Below, in pieces: positions 38,574 to 51,059 of a DNA stretch of 64,000 nucleotides. The stretch's first letter is position 1. The number at the start of each line of letters is the position of its first letter. The stretch covers positions 62,001 to 126,000 of the forward strand of contig MCGE01000038.1 of the NCBI GenBank assembly GCA_002105175.1, given 5' to 3'. The notes under the pieces were generated by a model. It did no database searches and was not told where the DNA came from. It worked only from the letters and a program-made list of their open reading frames with translations. This stretch comes from Absidia repens. Its lineage: Eukaryota; Mucoromycota; Mucoromycetes; Mucorales; Cunninghamellaceae. The translations under genes were made by a program, and so were the position numbers.

Positions 38574-39762
38574 GGGTGACGGACTGACTGATTGACTGAC
38601 TCATCGGTTGTCGTCTTGTTTGAAAATAGTGAGCAAGAGGATATTGCCTCCAGTATTATCAATCTCGAAGACAAATTCAACAAAAACTTCCATTACCCGT
38701 ATGTGTTTTTGAATGAAGAACCTTTTACAGACGAATTCAAGGTAGCCATGACGAAAGCATCACCCAACGCACAAATGACATTTGGTTTGATCGACAAAAC
38801 GAGACACTGGGGATATCCTTCTTGGGTGGATCAAGACTATGCTGCTCAGTGTCGAAAAGATATGTTGGCGAATGGCGTCATGTTTGGTGAAAAGGAAAGC
38901 TATCATCATATGTGTCGATTCCAATCTGGTTTCTTCTTTGATCATCCTCTGTTGGCAAAGTGAGTATATCTTTAACTTGAACACACACACTTAAAAACAG
39001 AAATATTGATTGATGATCCTTTTTTTTTTTTGTTTTTTTTTAACAAGCTATGATTGGTACTGGCGTGTGGAGCCCGGCGTGAAATTCTTTTGCGACATCA
39101 CATACGACCCGTTTTTATACATGCAGAAATACAACAAGCTTTACGGATTTGTGGTGACATTGCAAGAAATGCCAGCAACGATCCCGACGTTATGGAAAAC
39201 AGTTTTAGAATATGCCCAATCACGACGCATTGATACCACCATGAAAGGACGGTCTTTGTTCCCCTTCTTTAGAGATCAAGACGGTCATGGTAACGAATAC
39301 AATTACTGTCATTTCTGGTCCAACTTTGAAATTGCATCACTGAATCTTTGGCGGAGTCCTGCGTATCGTGATTTCTTCAATTACTTGGATCAAACTGGGA
39401 ACTTCTTTTATGAACGGTGGGGTGATGCGCCAGGTGAGTCTCCTCACACACCACAGTGACAGGCAAATTTAGTTGACCTTTTTTTTTTATTTTATTTTAT
39501 TTTAATAGTTCACTCACTGGGGGCCGGACTGCTTTTGGAAACAGATCAAATACATTACTTTGAAGATATTGGATATCAGCATGATTTGTATCGTCACTGT
39601 CCAAGCAAACAAAGTGGAAAAGGATGCCGTTGCGATTGCCCCGTTGGTACCACCGAGAAAAGCATTGATCATGACAATTACTACGATACATGCCTTCCTC
39701 AATGGCGCAAATGGGTCAAGACGTCTGATGCAAGGAAGGCTCGGTGGAACATGTGGTCTTAG
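38301..39762 (+). CDS. KTR/MNT1-family alpha-1,2-mannosyltransferase (399 aa)
   Basis: GT15 family Golgi enzyme that adds mannose from GDP-mannose to N- or O-linked glycans of wall proteins. Exons 38301-38530, 38630-38959, 39048-39433 and 39509-39762 join in frame. It is a type II protein with a short basic N terminus and a signal anchor at about 11-28 (KPLLLIGFVSVFIFLYHVA). Catalytic-domain landmarks are NLEDKFNKNFHYPYVFLNEE, split here as NLEDKFNKNF and HYPYVFLNEE, WRVEPGVKFFCDI with YDPF, YGFVVTLQEMPATIPTLW, and EYNYCHFWSNFEIASL. The C-terminal CRCDC cysteines are typical. The start at 38301 is the first ATG. AATAAA is at 39899-39904. The upstream region is occupied by repeat R4. Confidence 0.95.
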
Positions 39763-40437
39763 TCAGGATAAGAATAGTGGTAATTGTAGTCTTTATTATT
39801 GCCATTAGTTTATATTAGTCTCATTTTTATTATTAGTATTATTATTATTATTGTTGTTATTGTTATTATTATTGTTTGATACCATCTTGTTTTATTGGAA
39901 TAAAAACTTGTGTCTATTTATATTATTTTTATTATCGCTAGCGCTATCATTATTGTTGATGTTGCTGTTGTGGGGTAGTGTAGGTGGTAGTTAAAGTTTG
40001 TGAATAGGATATTTTGGAAGTGGATAATTTATAAAACGGTATGATATGTATGAATTGCTGGGATAGAAAGGGAATACAAAGAACATTATATAGATTTAGC
40101 TGAGAAACAAAAAGACAGTTAATGGACACAACTATGTGCGTTCAATTACATGTGATAATGGGTGATAAGACAAGACATCACCCCTAGAAGCATTGGTCAT
40201 GATAAAAATAAAAGTAAATTGTTTATTATTAATTGATTAATAACTTTTGTACAGGGTAATGAAGGGATGAAGAGAGCGAATAAAAGATGTTGGAATATAC
40301 TAAAATACAGAAAAAAAAGCCGATAGGAATAATAAAGAGATTGGATGGGTACATGCATAATAAAAGGTACTAACTACTAAAATACGAAACCAGTTCGAGG
40401 TGAGAAGGGGGATAAACAAAGAGGAATAAATACATTA
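39763..40437. other. Convergent 3' flanks
   Basis: Mannosyltransferase AATAAA (39899-39904), an ATT/GTT microsatellite (39826-39876) and AT-rich sequence up to the minus-strand UPF0658 gene. No gene seen. Confidence 0.5.
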
Positions 40438-41897
40438 TCAATCCAATGATAAAGTACGATCGCCTTGATTAGCAGCTTCGGTGGATTTTGATCGATTCCG
40501 CAATACTATCAAAAAAAAAGTTAGTATAATTCATGCAAAACTGATTTACTAGCCCCCCCCCTCTTTTTTAGGTCAATCACTTACAATGTGGCTTCAGCCC
40601 TTTGTCAAAGTTAATAAAGCATACGGCAGTATTGATAATGGTCAAGACGATCAATGTCAAGTCAACGCAAGCAAAGAAGATCAAGAATTCCCGCACATAC
40701 ATGAATTTTTGTTTCTGACTCACGTCACACATTCGGAATATCTTGAAGCTGAAATAAGCAAGACCGGCAGCTAAGCCAAGAAAGAAAAGATAAATCATAT
40801 ATTTCGATTCATGGCGGACAGCATACACCACCAACAATAAAAAGAGACATGTTACAGGTAAGGCCACTATCGTCAATGCAAATTCATAGTCCGTCATTTG
40901 TAAAACCAGCACCAGGTATTGGATTGAATAGGCCAAAAAAAAGAATATATCTAGTTTCAAGAGGGATAACAAAATTTGATACCATCGATACATATCTAAC
41001 ATATGAATAAATGAAGGTAAGTATTAAAAAATATGGCATAAATATAATGTATTACTTACTTCGTATATCAGGATCAGCCCCAATGGCTCTATAGATCTTC
41101 CAACTACAATAGAAAAGGTGAATTTTTTCATATACATATACAACTAGCTAGCAAAATAGAATGCTTACCCAAATTCTTGATAAAGCCTAGCACCAAGATA
41201 TATGTATACTAGTTCACAAACGCCTATCACCACAGCATTGACAATCAATAAACGAGTAATTAACAAGCGCAAAATCGATTGATTCACAGCACTAGGTAAT
41301 TGTTTGAATTGGAATATACTGTATATGAAACAACACAAATTGAAGAGTAAGAAGGCAATGACTTGGATTGTATTTTGCGCCCGAACCTACAGTGAAAGAA
41401 GGAAGATATAATTATGACCAGGCAAATTTCATACTAGTAGTAAATCATCCAAGTGTTACCGCATCCCATGCTAAAGCGACTTGAAATAATTGAGACAGAA
41501 TGAAAATCATCAAGTAAACAGGAATCCCAGTACCTTGAGTTGCATGCTGAGTTCTACCCAAAATCATAAAGAAGAATAAGTACAGCGTAATTTCCACTGT
41601 TTTACTTACTCATCCGGGTGAAGTTTGAATTGGGCAAAAATAACAGCTTGTAAGGCAATAACCACCACCGCTTCAAAAAGAGCCACTACACCAAGATATA
41701 TAGAGTTCCGTGATTGTAACCAAGACTATATGATAATAACGAAGATTAGTATCACTTGACCATTGTGTATATAATACATTATAGTGTTTCTTTACCTTTG
41801 TCTTTTTGTCCTTTGCTTGTTCTTGTATATCGAACTTTTTTGTCGTTGACTGATCAGCCTCTGAGCTATTTCTATTCATTAACTCTGAGGATGCCAT
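40438..41897 (-). CDS. UPF0658-type Golgi multi-pass membrane protein (350 aa)
   Basis: Seven exons on the minus strand (41897-41796, 41725-41610, 41553-41460, 41386-41169, 41103-41060, 40995-40585, 40505-40438) join in frame. After a charged N terminus of about 34 residues come roughly seven hydrophobic segments. Family-like motifs are SWLQSRNSIYLGVVALFE, AQNTIQVIAFLLFNL, LYQEFGWKIYRAIGADPDIR and MYRWYQILLSLLKLDIFFF. The short polar tail is LLRNRSKSTEAANQGD. I assign it to the fungal UPF0658 Golgi apparatus membrane protein family from these motifs and the topology; the biochemical role of that family is unknown. It is divergent from the ankyrin gene. Confidence 0.85.
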
Positions 41898-42776
41898 GAA
41901 TAGTATTAGTAGGTGAATCAACAACAAAAAAAAAAAAAAAAAAAAAAAAAAACAGGTAAAGGTCTATGATATCACTCTATCAAAAAAAATAAAATAAAGA
42001 AATTATAGGTATAATATATATAAAACAAAAAAGTTCAGATGGAAATAACGTAAAAAGGAAGCTTTAAACAAAAAAGAAAAAAATACAAAGGGACAAACCG
42101 CGGAATTTTAAAATGGAAATTCATCTTTTGATTGGCTGATCTTGAACATATATAAAAAAAAAAGGCACGGACATGAAGGAACATCATGATTAAATAGATG
42201 AAAAAATGTCCATGTTAAACACACACATACACACATACACTGGGTGTACACAGGTACGAGGAACCAAAAAAGATGATAACATGATGTGAAAATAAAGAGA
42301 GCGTGTAACGGCATCACCTTAAATATCCTGACCGTTTTAAAGTGACACCAAAACGAAGTTTGTATTTCCTCTTCTTAGCACGGAACTCAAAAAGGATAAA
42401 GGGAGAATAGATGGACTGAAAAATAAAAGAATATCAGAAAAACTACATAGGGTTGTTATGAAGTAATTAGTGTTTAATGTTTTGTTGATTTTTCTTGTCT
42501 CCACATGCCTCGGCCTTTTATTCTAGTCAAGAAAAAAAAAGAAAGAGTAAAAGATCCATGATAACGTCCAGAAAAGGAAGGTGCGGAACACTAGCAAAAA
42601 GTAAAGTTTTTGGATGTTTATTTATTTCTTTTTTATTTCTCCTCTTTTTCTTTCCCTTTGCTTTTTTTTTTCAATCTCATATTTTTATACCCATTTTTTT
42701 TTCTTCTTTTCTTCTTTTATATCATAACCAATATCAAAAAGTATACATTTATATATATATATTTTTTTTTTGAAAA
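41898..42776. other. Divergent promoter, UPF0658 / ankyrin genes
   Basis: 880 bp with an A run (41927-41951), a CACACATAC microsatellite (42218-42240) and a long pyrimidine-rich stretch at 42626-42715 directly upstream of the ankyrin start, followed by (TA)n at 42750-42760. No gene seen. Confidence 0.5.
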
Positions 42777-44751
42777 ATGCATCGTTCATGTGGGAATGGC
42801 TCGTGCTGCTCACCTTCCAAGCTCTGGCGTCAAATACAAACGATTGTACGAACGGGCACTGAACAAGACTTTGTGCGATTATGTGGGGACGGACGTGCAC
42901 CTCATGTGGCGCGTGTACTTTTATCTCAACGACTTGTCAATGATCCTGCAATGTATCCTGCTTCCAATAAGCATCGTGTTTTACAATTGAATGTACCTCA
43001 TCAACAACTCATTCGTCTTTTTGGCACTTCTGCTCGAGATCTCAATGCTTTACAAATGGCACTCTTTTTACGCAATGAAAGCATGGCAAGAACTATTTTG
43101 GAATTTTTACAGGACTGCCTGTCAACAAAGGAACTTGCTCAATTTGTGAATCACTCTTGGGGTCAGAAAAACTCTTCTTTACATTTGGCTGCTTACTGGG
43201 GAATGGTCAGTTTGGTAAGACTTTTATTGGAATGTGGTGCCGACTCTGCTCACCGGAATGCCCGACAACGCGGTCCTTTGGATGGTTGCACGAACCTTGC
43301 TTGTATTCAACTTTTACAACCAACTTCTATCAATACGACGACGGCGACGACAACGACAACGACGACCACCGCGACCACCGCGACCACTTCACCAACTGCC
43401 AAACGTCGTCCATCTCCTACTCCAACTCCTACAATGGCAACTCCTTTACCAAGAACATCCATGTTACTCAAAAAGGCGGTTCAACATGTTGCGGAACTTC
43501 CAATGGATTCATTATTGACAGATGACCATTATCAACAACAACAACATCGTCATCGTATCACACCCATTGTCATCGATAACAACAACAATCATGAACCTAC
43601 TATCAACACCAACAATAAACCTACTTTGGTTTTCTCTTCTTCTACATCTTCCTCTTCGCTATCTTCTTTGGATGAACCTTTGTCTCCTGGATCTCCTTTG
43701 TTATTCTTATCGTCAAAACCACCACGCCAACCTCCTACCCCTGACCTTGTTTTATTGAACGATGAGAGCGATCTTGAATATCACGAAAAACGACAACAAC
43801 AATGCTGGATGCCTCCTTCACCAATGACACCTCCCATGACTCCTCTTTCTCCAAATTCTGGTTATCACGGCGATCACGACGACGATACTGACGACGACCA
43901 TCACGATAATAGAAGAAGCATGTCCTTTTCACCAAATCCTATGGACCAGCCCACGCCTATATGTCATCGTCTCCTTCGTCCACCTTTCCCTTACGATCAC
44001 CACCACCACCTATTCGATCACCATCAGTAGCGGATGACGACGACGACGACGACGACGATGATGATGATGGTGGCAACAATGAAACAAATCTTTTACCACC
44101 AACCCCAACATCACCTACTGGCATTATGTGCAACAATGAAAAGCCTCCCTTGCCAAAAAAAATGAAGTCTGTGCGCTTTAGCCCTGATATTGTATTATTT
44201 GATGCGTGTGTTCGTGGCGACGTAAGCGACCTGACGGACCTTATGAAGCAACAGCAAAAGCAGCAACCTTCAAAACCAACCTCGTTGATATTACAGGAAT
44301 GGGAACAACAGCATTTCTTCACTAGTCGATCAGTATCTCCTTCCTCTATGCTTCACATTGCTTTATTGCATCGTCAAGAAAAAATGGCCAAGTATTTGAT
44401 TTCTGTTGGTGCCGATGTCAATGCAACAGATCAAGATGGTTGGACCCCACTTCATTATGCTGCTACCCTCCAACTATGGCCCACCGTTGATGTCTTAGCC
44501 CATCATCCTGATATTTTGTTGCATATGAAAACAAACAATGGCTTGAAGGTGTATGATTGTCCTCGTGCTTTAGTGGATCAACGTCGATGTCGAAGTAAGT
44601 CATTCTTCCTCCTCCTCCCAAATATATATACATGCTCTAATATTTACCCCCTTTTTTTTTGATAGCCATGATTGAACGTGCGGCAAGAAAACATCAACTA
44701 CAACAGCAACATCAAGCACCAAAGCCTCTCCCTCAACAATGTCTTGTTTAG
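42777..44751 (+). CDS. Ankyrin-repeat protein with PP1-docking-like motif (about 604 aa)
   Basis: Exons 42777-43860, 43950-44594 and 44666-44751. The first intron (43861-43949, GTTATC...CCAG with TACTGAC at about 43886) is inferred to reconcile two overlapping open frames; without it the frame shifts between 43930 and 44030. N-terminal part: one clear ankyrin unit (about 132-165, SSLHLAAYWG...LLLECGAD). Middle: Thr-, Ser/Pro-, His/Asp- and poly-Asp-rich disorder. At about 434-438 KSVRF precedes FDACVRGDVSDL, followed by ankyrin repeats (about 495-550, HIALLH...YLISVGADVNATDQDGW). This order (RVxF-like motif, then ankyrins) matches PP1 regulatory subunits of the MYPT/PPP1R16 kind, so it may target protein phosphatase 1. 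That role is inferred. Confidence 0.75.
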
Positions 44752-46577
44752 TCTCAAAAAAAAAAAAAAAAAAAAAAAAAAACTTGGATCCCATGTATAT
44801 GTTATATCAAACCTCCTCCTTTCCCCTCATTCCCCAATCGTTTTAGTATCTAGTTCCATTTTTATTGTTATTATTATATGTGTATATACTGTCCATTTTG
44901 TACCATTCCATTCCCTTTTGTATAACTCTCACTCAAAACTCCTTCCATTTCTTTTTTTACCCCATTCCTTTTTTGTATTATCTGTAAAAACGCACACACC
45001 CTCTTACATACACACACATACACACAAAAAAAAAAAATTATTTGATCTCACCTCATTCCATTTCATTTAGATACTTATAGTTCCCTTCCCTTCCCTCCAC
45101 TAACTTATTAGTCTATGCTCCCCTCACACTATTTATTCTCTCTTGTCATATGAAAAATAAAAAAAATAGAAACCATTGAATATTATTTGAAACATCCCTG
45201 TCCTTTCTTTTTTTTTTTTTTTTGTCCCAATTGTTAAACAAACCATTATGACCCGATGATCAAATACAAAAAAAAACAAAAAAACAAACTCGGATCTTAG
45301 TCTAAACCTTATACGACATGTTTAAAGCATGGGGCTTTTTTTTCTTTCATTCTACAAAGTTTCAAACACTTGGTTCCGCCGACCCCTTCATTGTTATCGT
45401 TAGATCAGTGCAAAGCCCACCTATATATTACTCATGAAAAAGGGTTTACCACATTTGGTGCGTGCTACGACTTTTTTCTTTCTTCTTCTTTTCTCGTCCC
45501 CTGACCAAAATAAATAAAACTCCTTTTTGTTTGACAACAGAGAATGAATCGTAAAGTATTCCCATGGCATGCACGCTGATCGTTATTAAAAAAAAAAAAA
45601 AAGCGATGGGTTTAAAATTAGTGGGAATTGACGCGGTGATCAAAAAAAAAAAAAAAGCACTCACACTTCCATCACCCATGAACCTATTTGCATTTTTTAG
45701 TGTAATTGAGTTGGTAAGAGAGGTATTCGATCAAGTTCAATTATATCACTAGACTAAATTATCAAACCAAATCAGAGGGTATCCGCTTTTCTTTTTTGTT
45801 GGTGTCACAATCCGACATGGATCACCTTCCTAAAATAGACCTGGTCAAAGCAGTAAGGATCATCAATGCGTTTCGTTGACAAATAACAATAGCAGGGAAA
45901 TCATCATCATCATCACCATCACCACCATCTTTTATGAATGATTGGCAGGTGCTTTTGAAATTCCCTCTTGCGGCTACAGGTGTATGGACATGCCGTTGGC
46001 ATGATAGTGCTGAGTGAAAAAATTTGGGGTGTGCACCAATGTTTATCCATAACCATCCATGACGTGCTGTTTTGCTTAGCTTCTGCTGTTCATTTCCTTG
46101 GGATGCAGAAATTTCATCCCTCGCCCATTAATTTGCCTGATTACTGTAGCCCCCCGTGTCGACAAAAAGCCAATGACCATGTTTTTTCAATCAATCAACA
46201 TACGCTCTCCCCCTATCACACACCAGACGAAAATGTTCCTTAATTTTATTTTTATTTTTTTGCTCGGCCAGGCCATCTTGGACTTGACACCTCAATAGCA
46301 TATTTGCTGCTCGCCTTACAAGTATAGAACGGAATTTCAATCATTCATAAAAAAAAAAAAAAAGTGGGTTCCCTTTTTTGTGATAAACCATATTGAGTCA
46401 GCAGCAACTGGATGAGGAAAAACAGGCACATTGCGGTCTTTTAAAAAACGGCAAGGGAATCTTAAACCTCAACACTTGTCATTTTCATTTCATTTCACTT
46501 CATTTCTTTCTTTTATTCTTCTTCTTTTTTCTCTCCTAATATATACATTTTTATCTCTTTTTTTTATTTTTATCATT
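44752..46577. other. 3' UTR of the ankyrin gene, spacer and SCS7 promoter
   Basis: Begins with A and T runs (44756-44780, 45210-45225) and CACACATACACA (about 45009-45024). Two similar strings, GATCGTTATT or GGTGATCA followed by A(14-15) and GC, occur at about 45580 and 45636. A pyrimidine-rich tract (46485-46570) precedes ATG 46578. The open frame at 45968-46243 has no recognisable content and no ATG at its start. Confidence 0.45.
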
Positions 46578-47830
46578 ATGACCACGCAACGGTATACTTC
46601 CACTCAAGTGGCCACTCATACTTCAACAAAATCCTGCTGGATCATTTACAACAACAAGGTCTATGATGTGACGGAATTCATGATGGATCATCCCGGTGGC
46701 GATGATCTTATTTTGGACTATGCTGGGAAGGATGTCACAGCGGTGATGAAAGATGTCTTGGAACATGAACATTCTGAAGCCGCATACGACATTTTAACCG
46801 ACTACTGTATTGGTATCTTGGACGACGACAACAGCTCTTGTGTGTCCTCAGCAATGCCAGACCAGAAACACACCAGCGCCCTTCATCGACAAAGAATGCA
46901 GCTCTTGGAGGAACTGGAAGAAAGCAAAACATACGGTCAAGCGGATTTCCACCCTCAAGAAACCGATGCGCTTACGGACATCAAGACGAGTCAATTCTTG
47001 GACCTTCGCAAGGCACTCATTCCCCAATTTTTCACCTCCTCTTTCACTAAGGAGTTCTATTTGGAGCAAGTACACAAACCTCGCTATTTACCTACCCCTG
47101 CCATCTTCTTTGGTCATCCACTTTTGGAACCTTTATCAAAAACGGTGTGGTATATTGTCCCTTTGCTTTGGCTACCTCTTGCTGCCTATCAATTCTCAAA
47201 CTCCTTAGCCATTAGTGGTGAGTTCAATGTGTTGTCTGGGGTTTCTTTTGTGTTGGGTGTGTTGATTTGGACGCTGTTGGAATACCTCTTGCATCGCTTC
47301 TTTTTCCATGTGGACGACTACTTACCTGATCATCAAATGGCCTTCTTGATCCATTTTACTCTTCATGGCTTCCATCACTATTTACCAATGGACAGGTAAA
47401 ATCATTATTCATTTATAGTACAGGAGGGGAGGGGGGGGGAATGGTAAAATCTGATTAGATCACACGTACTGACCCCTTTGTCTTTCTCCTTTTCTGATTG
47501 ATTGATCATAGACTTCGTCTTGTCATGCCTCCTACTTTAGGCTTCGCCCTGGCTTACCCTTTGTTTAACCTCGGTCACTTTTTATTCCCTCCTGTGATGG
47601 CATATGCGGTGATTGCTGGGGGCATCGTTGGTTATGTGATGTATGACTGCACCCACTACTATTTACATCATGCCAAGGTCCTGGAATTCCACTTCAAAGA
47701 AATGAAGAAGTATCATATGGCACACCACTACAAGAACTACGAAGATGGCTATGGAATTACCTCTAAACTATGGGATGCTGTCTTTGGTACTGTGCTCAGC
47801 TACGCTAGCCCAATCACCTCTAGTAAATAG
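46578..47830 (+). CDS. SCS7: Sphingolipid fatty acid 2-hydroxylase with cytochrome b5 domain (378 aa)
   Basis: ER enzyme that 2-hydroxylates the very-long-chain fatty acid of ceramide. Exons 46578-47395 and 47512-47830. The N-terminal cytochrome b5 domain (about 5-80) has heme ligands H38 in HPGG and H65 in HSEAAYDIL. The C-terminal fatty-acid-hydroxylase domain has the di-iron histidine boxes HRFFFH (239-244), HGFHH (263-267), HYYLHH and HMAHHY, between hydrophobic segments (KTVWYIVPLLWLPLAAY and others). An in-frame upstream extension exists, but MTTQRY at 46578 is the first ATG that aligns with a b5 start and follows the pyrimidine-rich promoter. AATAAA is at 48225-48230. Confidence 0.96.
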
Positions 47831-48549
47831 AATCCCCTCCTCCTCCTCCTCCCCCTTGTCCCTCTAATTGGTAGGACCTCCCTTTATTACTATTATTATC
47901 ATTATTACTACTGCTATTGCTGCTACTACTACTATTACTACTACTACTACTACTTTTATATTATTACTTACCTTTACTTATTACTTACTTAATCCTCATG
48001 ACATTTATTAGTATTGTTTACATTTTTTATTCCTCTCCCTTTCCTCCTCCTTCTCTCTCTCTACTCCCTTATTTTAATTTGAATAAAAAAAAAAATACTA
48101 GTCCTAGTCTTCTTCACTTCCGTTTATATTAGTCATATTCATCTTTTGATATTCATATCTTATTACGATATCCTACCTCGCTCAATTATTATTATTATTA
48201 TTATTATTGTAGTATATTTTGTTCAATAAACAAAGCATTGTCATATTTTATCCAGCAGGCATGACAGTATTTGCAGATATTATGAAATGCATGGGGTGGG
48301 GGCGGGGCTGTTTTTATGATAAGGTACAATTCAGCAAGAACGTAAAAGTAAACCCTTGATGATTGGCAATTTTTGATAATCAATCTCAAGTCATGCTCAC
48401 ACTTGCAAAAAAAAAAAAAAAAAGGAGGGGAGCGACATGGGGTTAAGGAGGAAAGTTGGTGAAGTGTGGTTTTCGATGAAATTATACAAACTTGGCCATT
48501 TTTACACCGCGGCCTCCCTTTGGACTCAACTGGCTTTCAGTTTGAGCTT

Positions 48550-48592
<43 letters not shown>

Positions 48593-48639
48593 CACACGAC
48601 GGAAATGGTAATAAAAAAGAAAACAAAACTAACGGACCA

Positions 48640-48674
<35 letters not shown>

Positions 48675-48849
48675 ATATTTCCAGTCTAGTGCAGGGCACG
48701 GTCTTTGTGGTTTGACACAGATGGTGGAGCGAGAATTGCGACCACGTTTCATATTAAGTGACCTCGAGTCATCAACCAGCCACTAATTATATAAGGGAAG
48801 GAAGGTGCGCGGGTTGCGACTGGTAGTCCTCGAAAGAGTGGAAAATAGT
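47831..48849. other. SCS7 3' UTR and microsatellite-rich spacer
   Basis: ACT/ATT triplet repeats (47885-47955), AATAAA (48225-48230), an A run (48406-48423), a T run of about 37 nt (48551-48587) and a (TA)n (48642-48670). No gene seen; the right part may be the diverged start of R5. Confidence 0.5.
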
Positions 48850-50160
48850 ATAAAATGCTCTATAACGACGACAACTGCACACACAGTGTGATCTAGATTC
48901 ATTTGTACGATTGGTCGAGCAGGAATATGATCATTAAGGTGAGAGGGGGGGGCGAGAGGGAGCAGCCATCATAAATGAACTAGAAGGTAAATATTTGGTT
49001 GGTCACTAGCAAAATAATTATAATAACAAAACTGTTTACTATACGATGGTGTCAGAGAAATGAAGTGGTCTATTAAAAAGACACATTTTATTGAAGCATA
49101 GTGGTAGATACTATAACTAAAGGAGCGAGGTTCAATGTAACAGGGGATCTTTTGAAGGTAGCATGAGGGAGATTACTTGGGGATCTGAAGAACGGTTAAC
49201 ATTAATCTAAATGGGAACTAACATGCTGCCCAAAATATAGGCAAGGGTATAGGTTCATCTGTTACCGAAGCGCAACAATTGTCAACACTAATCACGAAGA
49301 CATGATGGTTGTGAAAGAAGGATCTAATACACAAAACATAAGAGAGACTTCTAGGATATTTTTATTATTATTAGAGAATGACAAAAAAGACATATTTTAT
49401 TGAGATACTGATACAAACTATGGCTCACTAACAATAAACTAAGCTAATGAAGGCTCCAAAAACCGACTAATGGTACCGTCAGATCATAGATTCAAAATGA
49501 AAGGGTTTCCCCGTGAATGTTGTAATCCCTGAGCTGAAAACCCTTCGAAACTAGTCCTAACGCTAATATATGATCACTATAGCCTCCAAGAAGTTGAATG
49601 GCGAAGAAAAAAAAAAAAAGGACACAAAAGAAAATGTAAAGAAAGAGAGCCACAGGTCTAAAAAAAAACAGAAGGAAAAGTAAATAAATCATCCACGTGG
49701 GCGGGATTTGAAACACTGTTCAATGGATTGGAGATTGCTTCTTTTATTTCTACAGCAATCATCACCATACAGAATAATCAAAATGTTGACTCTATTCTCA
49801 TCAAATTAATAGCCACCATTCAAGCTCGGCGCCATGATTGTTCTGTTCTCTTGATGCCTTTGCAGCCAGATGGAGCTAATCAGCATAGTTTAGTTCGCCC
49901 CTTCACTGTGCTGTAGAGTGGTCTGTCACTGGTCGTAGAATAGCTCACACTCTTGTTTGGATTATATTTTCTGATGCTATGTATGTATATTTTGAAACAA
50001 TATAATCCCATCACATCCACTCTACACTCACTCAACACTCACATACACCGCATAATCTCCATACATAGAACTATCTGTCATAGTATTACCATTAGGCCAG
50101 TTTAGTTTAGTTGACATGACATGTATTTTCATCTGAATAAAATATGATTGGTTTGTCTTG
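48850..50160 (+). repeat. Dispersed repeat family, copy R5
   Basis: Order as in R2: GTCAGAGAAATG (49051), AGACACATTTTATTGAAGC (49079), TAGCATGAGGGAGAT (49160), TCAACACTAATCACGAAG (49277), AGACATATTTTATTGAGA (49389), ACAAACTATGG (49411), the core (49494-49512), ACTAGTCCTAACGCTAATA, a purine tract, then CCACGTGGGCGGGATTTG (49693). Its right part, CATGATTGTTCTGTTCTC and AGTTTAGTTCGCCCC, is also found in R3 and, inverted, in R6. It ends near GGCCAGTTTAGTTTAGTTGAC (50096; 21 nt less one when counted without the first G). Confidence 0.8.
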
Positions 50161-51059
50161 CCAAATTGATATGCACACACTGTATACATGTAGCATTTGC
50201 GTGTGTAAAAAAAAAAAATGCAAGAAAGCCGATATATGTGTATGTGCCAAAAAAAAAAAGGTATCATGTGTGAGGCAATATCGATCAATCATCATGCTCG
50301 ATACTTCGTCTACTGTGCTGTTCTAGATCATTGAAGTACAATGCAGACATTGTTTTCTTGGCTTACTTGTCTTGATCTTATACAGGCATCCGAGATACAT
50401 TATACATCATTTTTAAGGTTAAAAGATGCCTGCTTATAAAATCAGCATCCTCCCCAAACATATCGCCCAAGTTGAAATATATTTATTTTATTTTATTTTT
50501 ATTCCTGACTATTTTGCCAATCATGCTTCTGCTAGTCAGGTTGCGAGACTGTATGGGTTTACATAGATAATATTTCATCCTCTTTTCATACCCGCCTCTA
50601 TTGCATCGTTTCATTTCACCTGCAACTCTTTAAAAAGCAAATGATTGATCATATTCCTGAACAACAGAGAAAAAAAAAGGTGGCACAAGTGTAGGTATAT
50701 CATTTTGTCCATGACACCAAAAAAAAAAAAGGCCCCATCGCCCTCCTCGATATGGTTTATTCCCCAATCAAAAAAATGTCCGTCATGATGATTGTACCTA
50801 ACTACAATATTCAAGTGCGTTTGGTATGCACACAGATCAGTGCTACCATTGCGTTTATTTTACTAGATAAATGGGTCATATTGCCTCTTGCTGAGCACTA
50901 AGAATAAATTGAAAAATCATATGGGCATTTGTAGAGACAAACATAAGAGACTTTATTGAATAAAAAAAGCAAAGACAACTGCTAAACTACGTAGAAAAAG
51001 AAAAGAGCTGATTACTAACACTAAAGGAGGTGATGGGGAATGAGGTGATAAACTACACA
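50161..51059. other. Spacer
   Basis: AT-rich, with A runs at 50206-50217, 50249-50259 and 50720-50731. TTTATTGAA at 50952 gives a minus-strand AATAAA for the small membrane protein gene. No gene seen. Confidence 0.45.

Noticed and set aside
40000..42000. Biosynthetic or galactose gene cluster around GAL7, SCS7, TES1 and URC4
   Set aside because: Neighbours belong to unrelated pathways, with no tailoring enzymes, transporters or other GAL/URC genes nearby.
43961..44662. Separate ankyrin gene starting at ATG 43961
   Set aside because: It lacks a promoter, overlaps the upstream frame, and joins it exactly through a plausible intron; one gene is the simpler reading.
45968..46243. 91-codon open frame in the spacer before SCS7
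   Set aside because: It opens at a non-ATG codon, and its content has no recognisable domain.
48550..48752. Open frames across the poly(T) and (TA)n tracts
   Set aside because: Low-complexity translation only.
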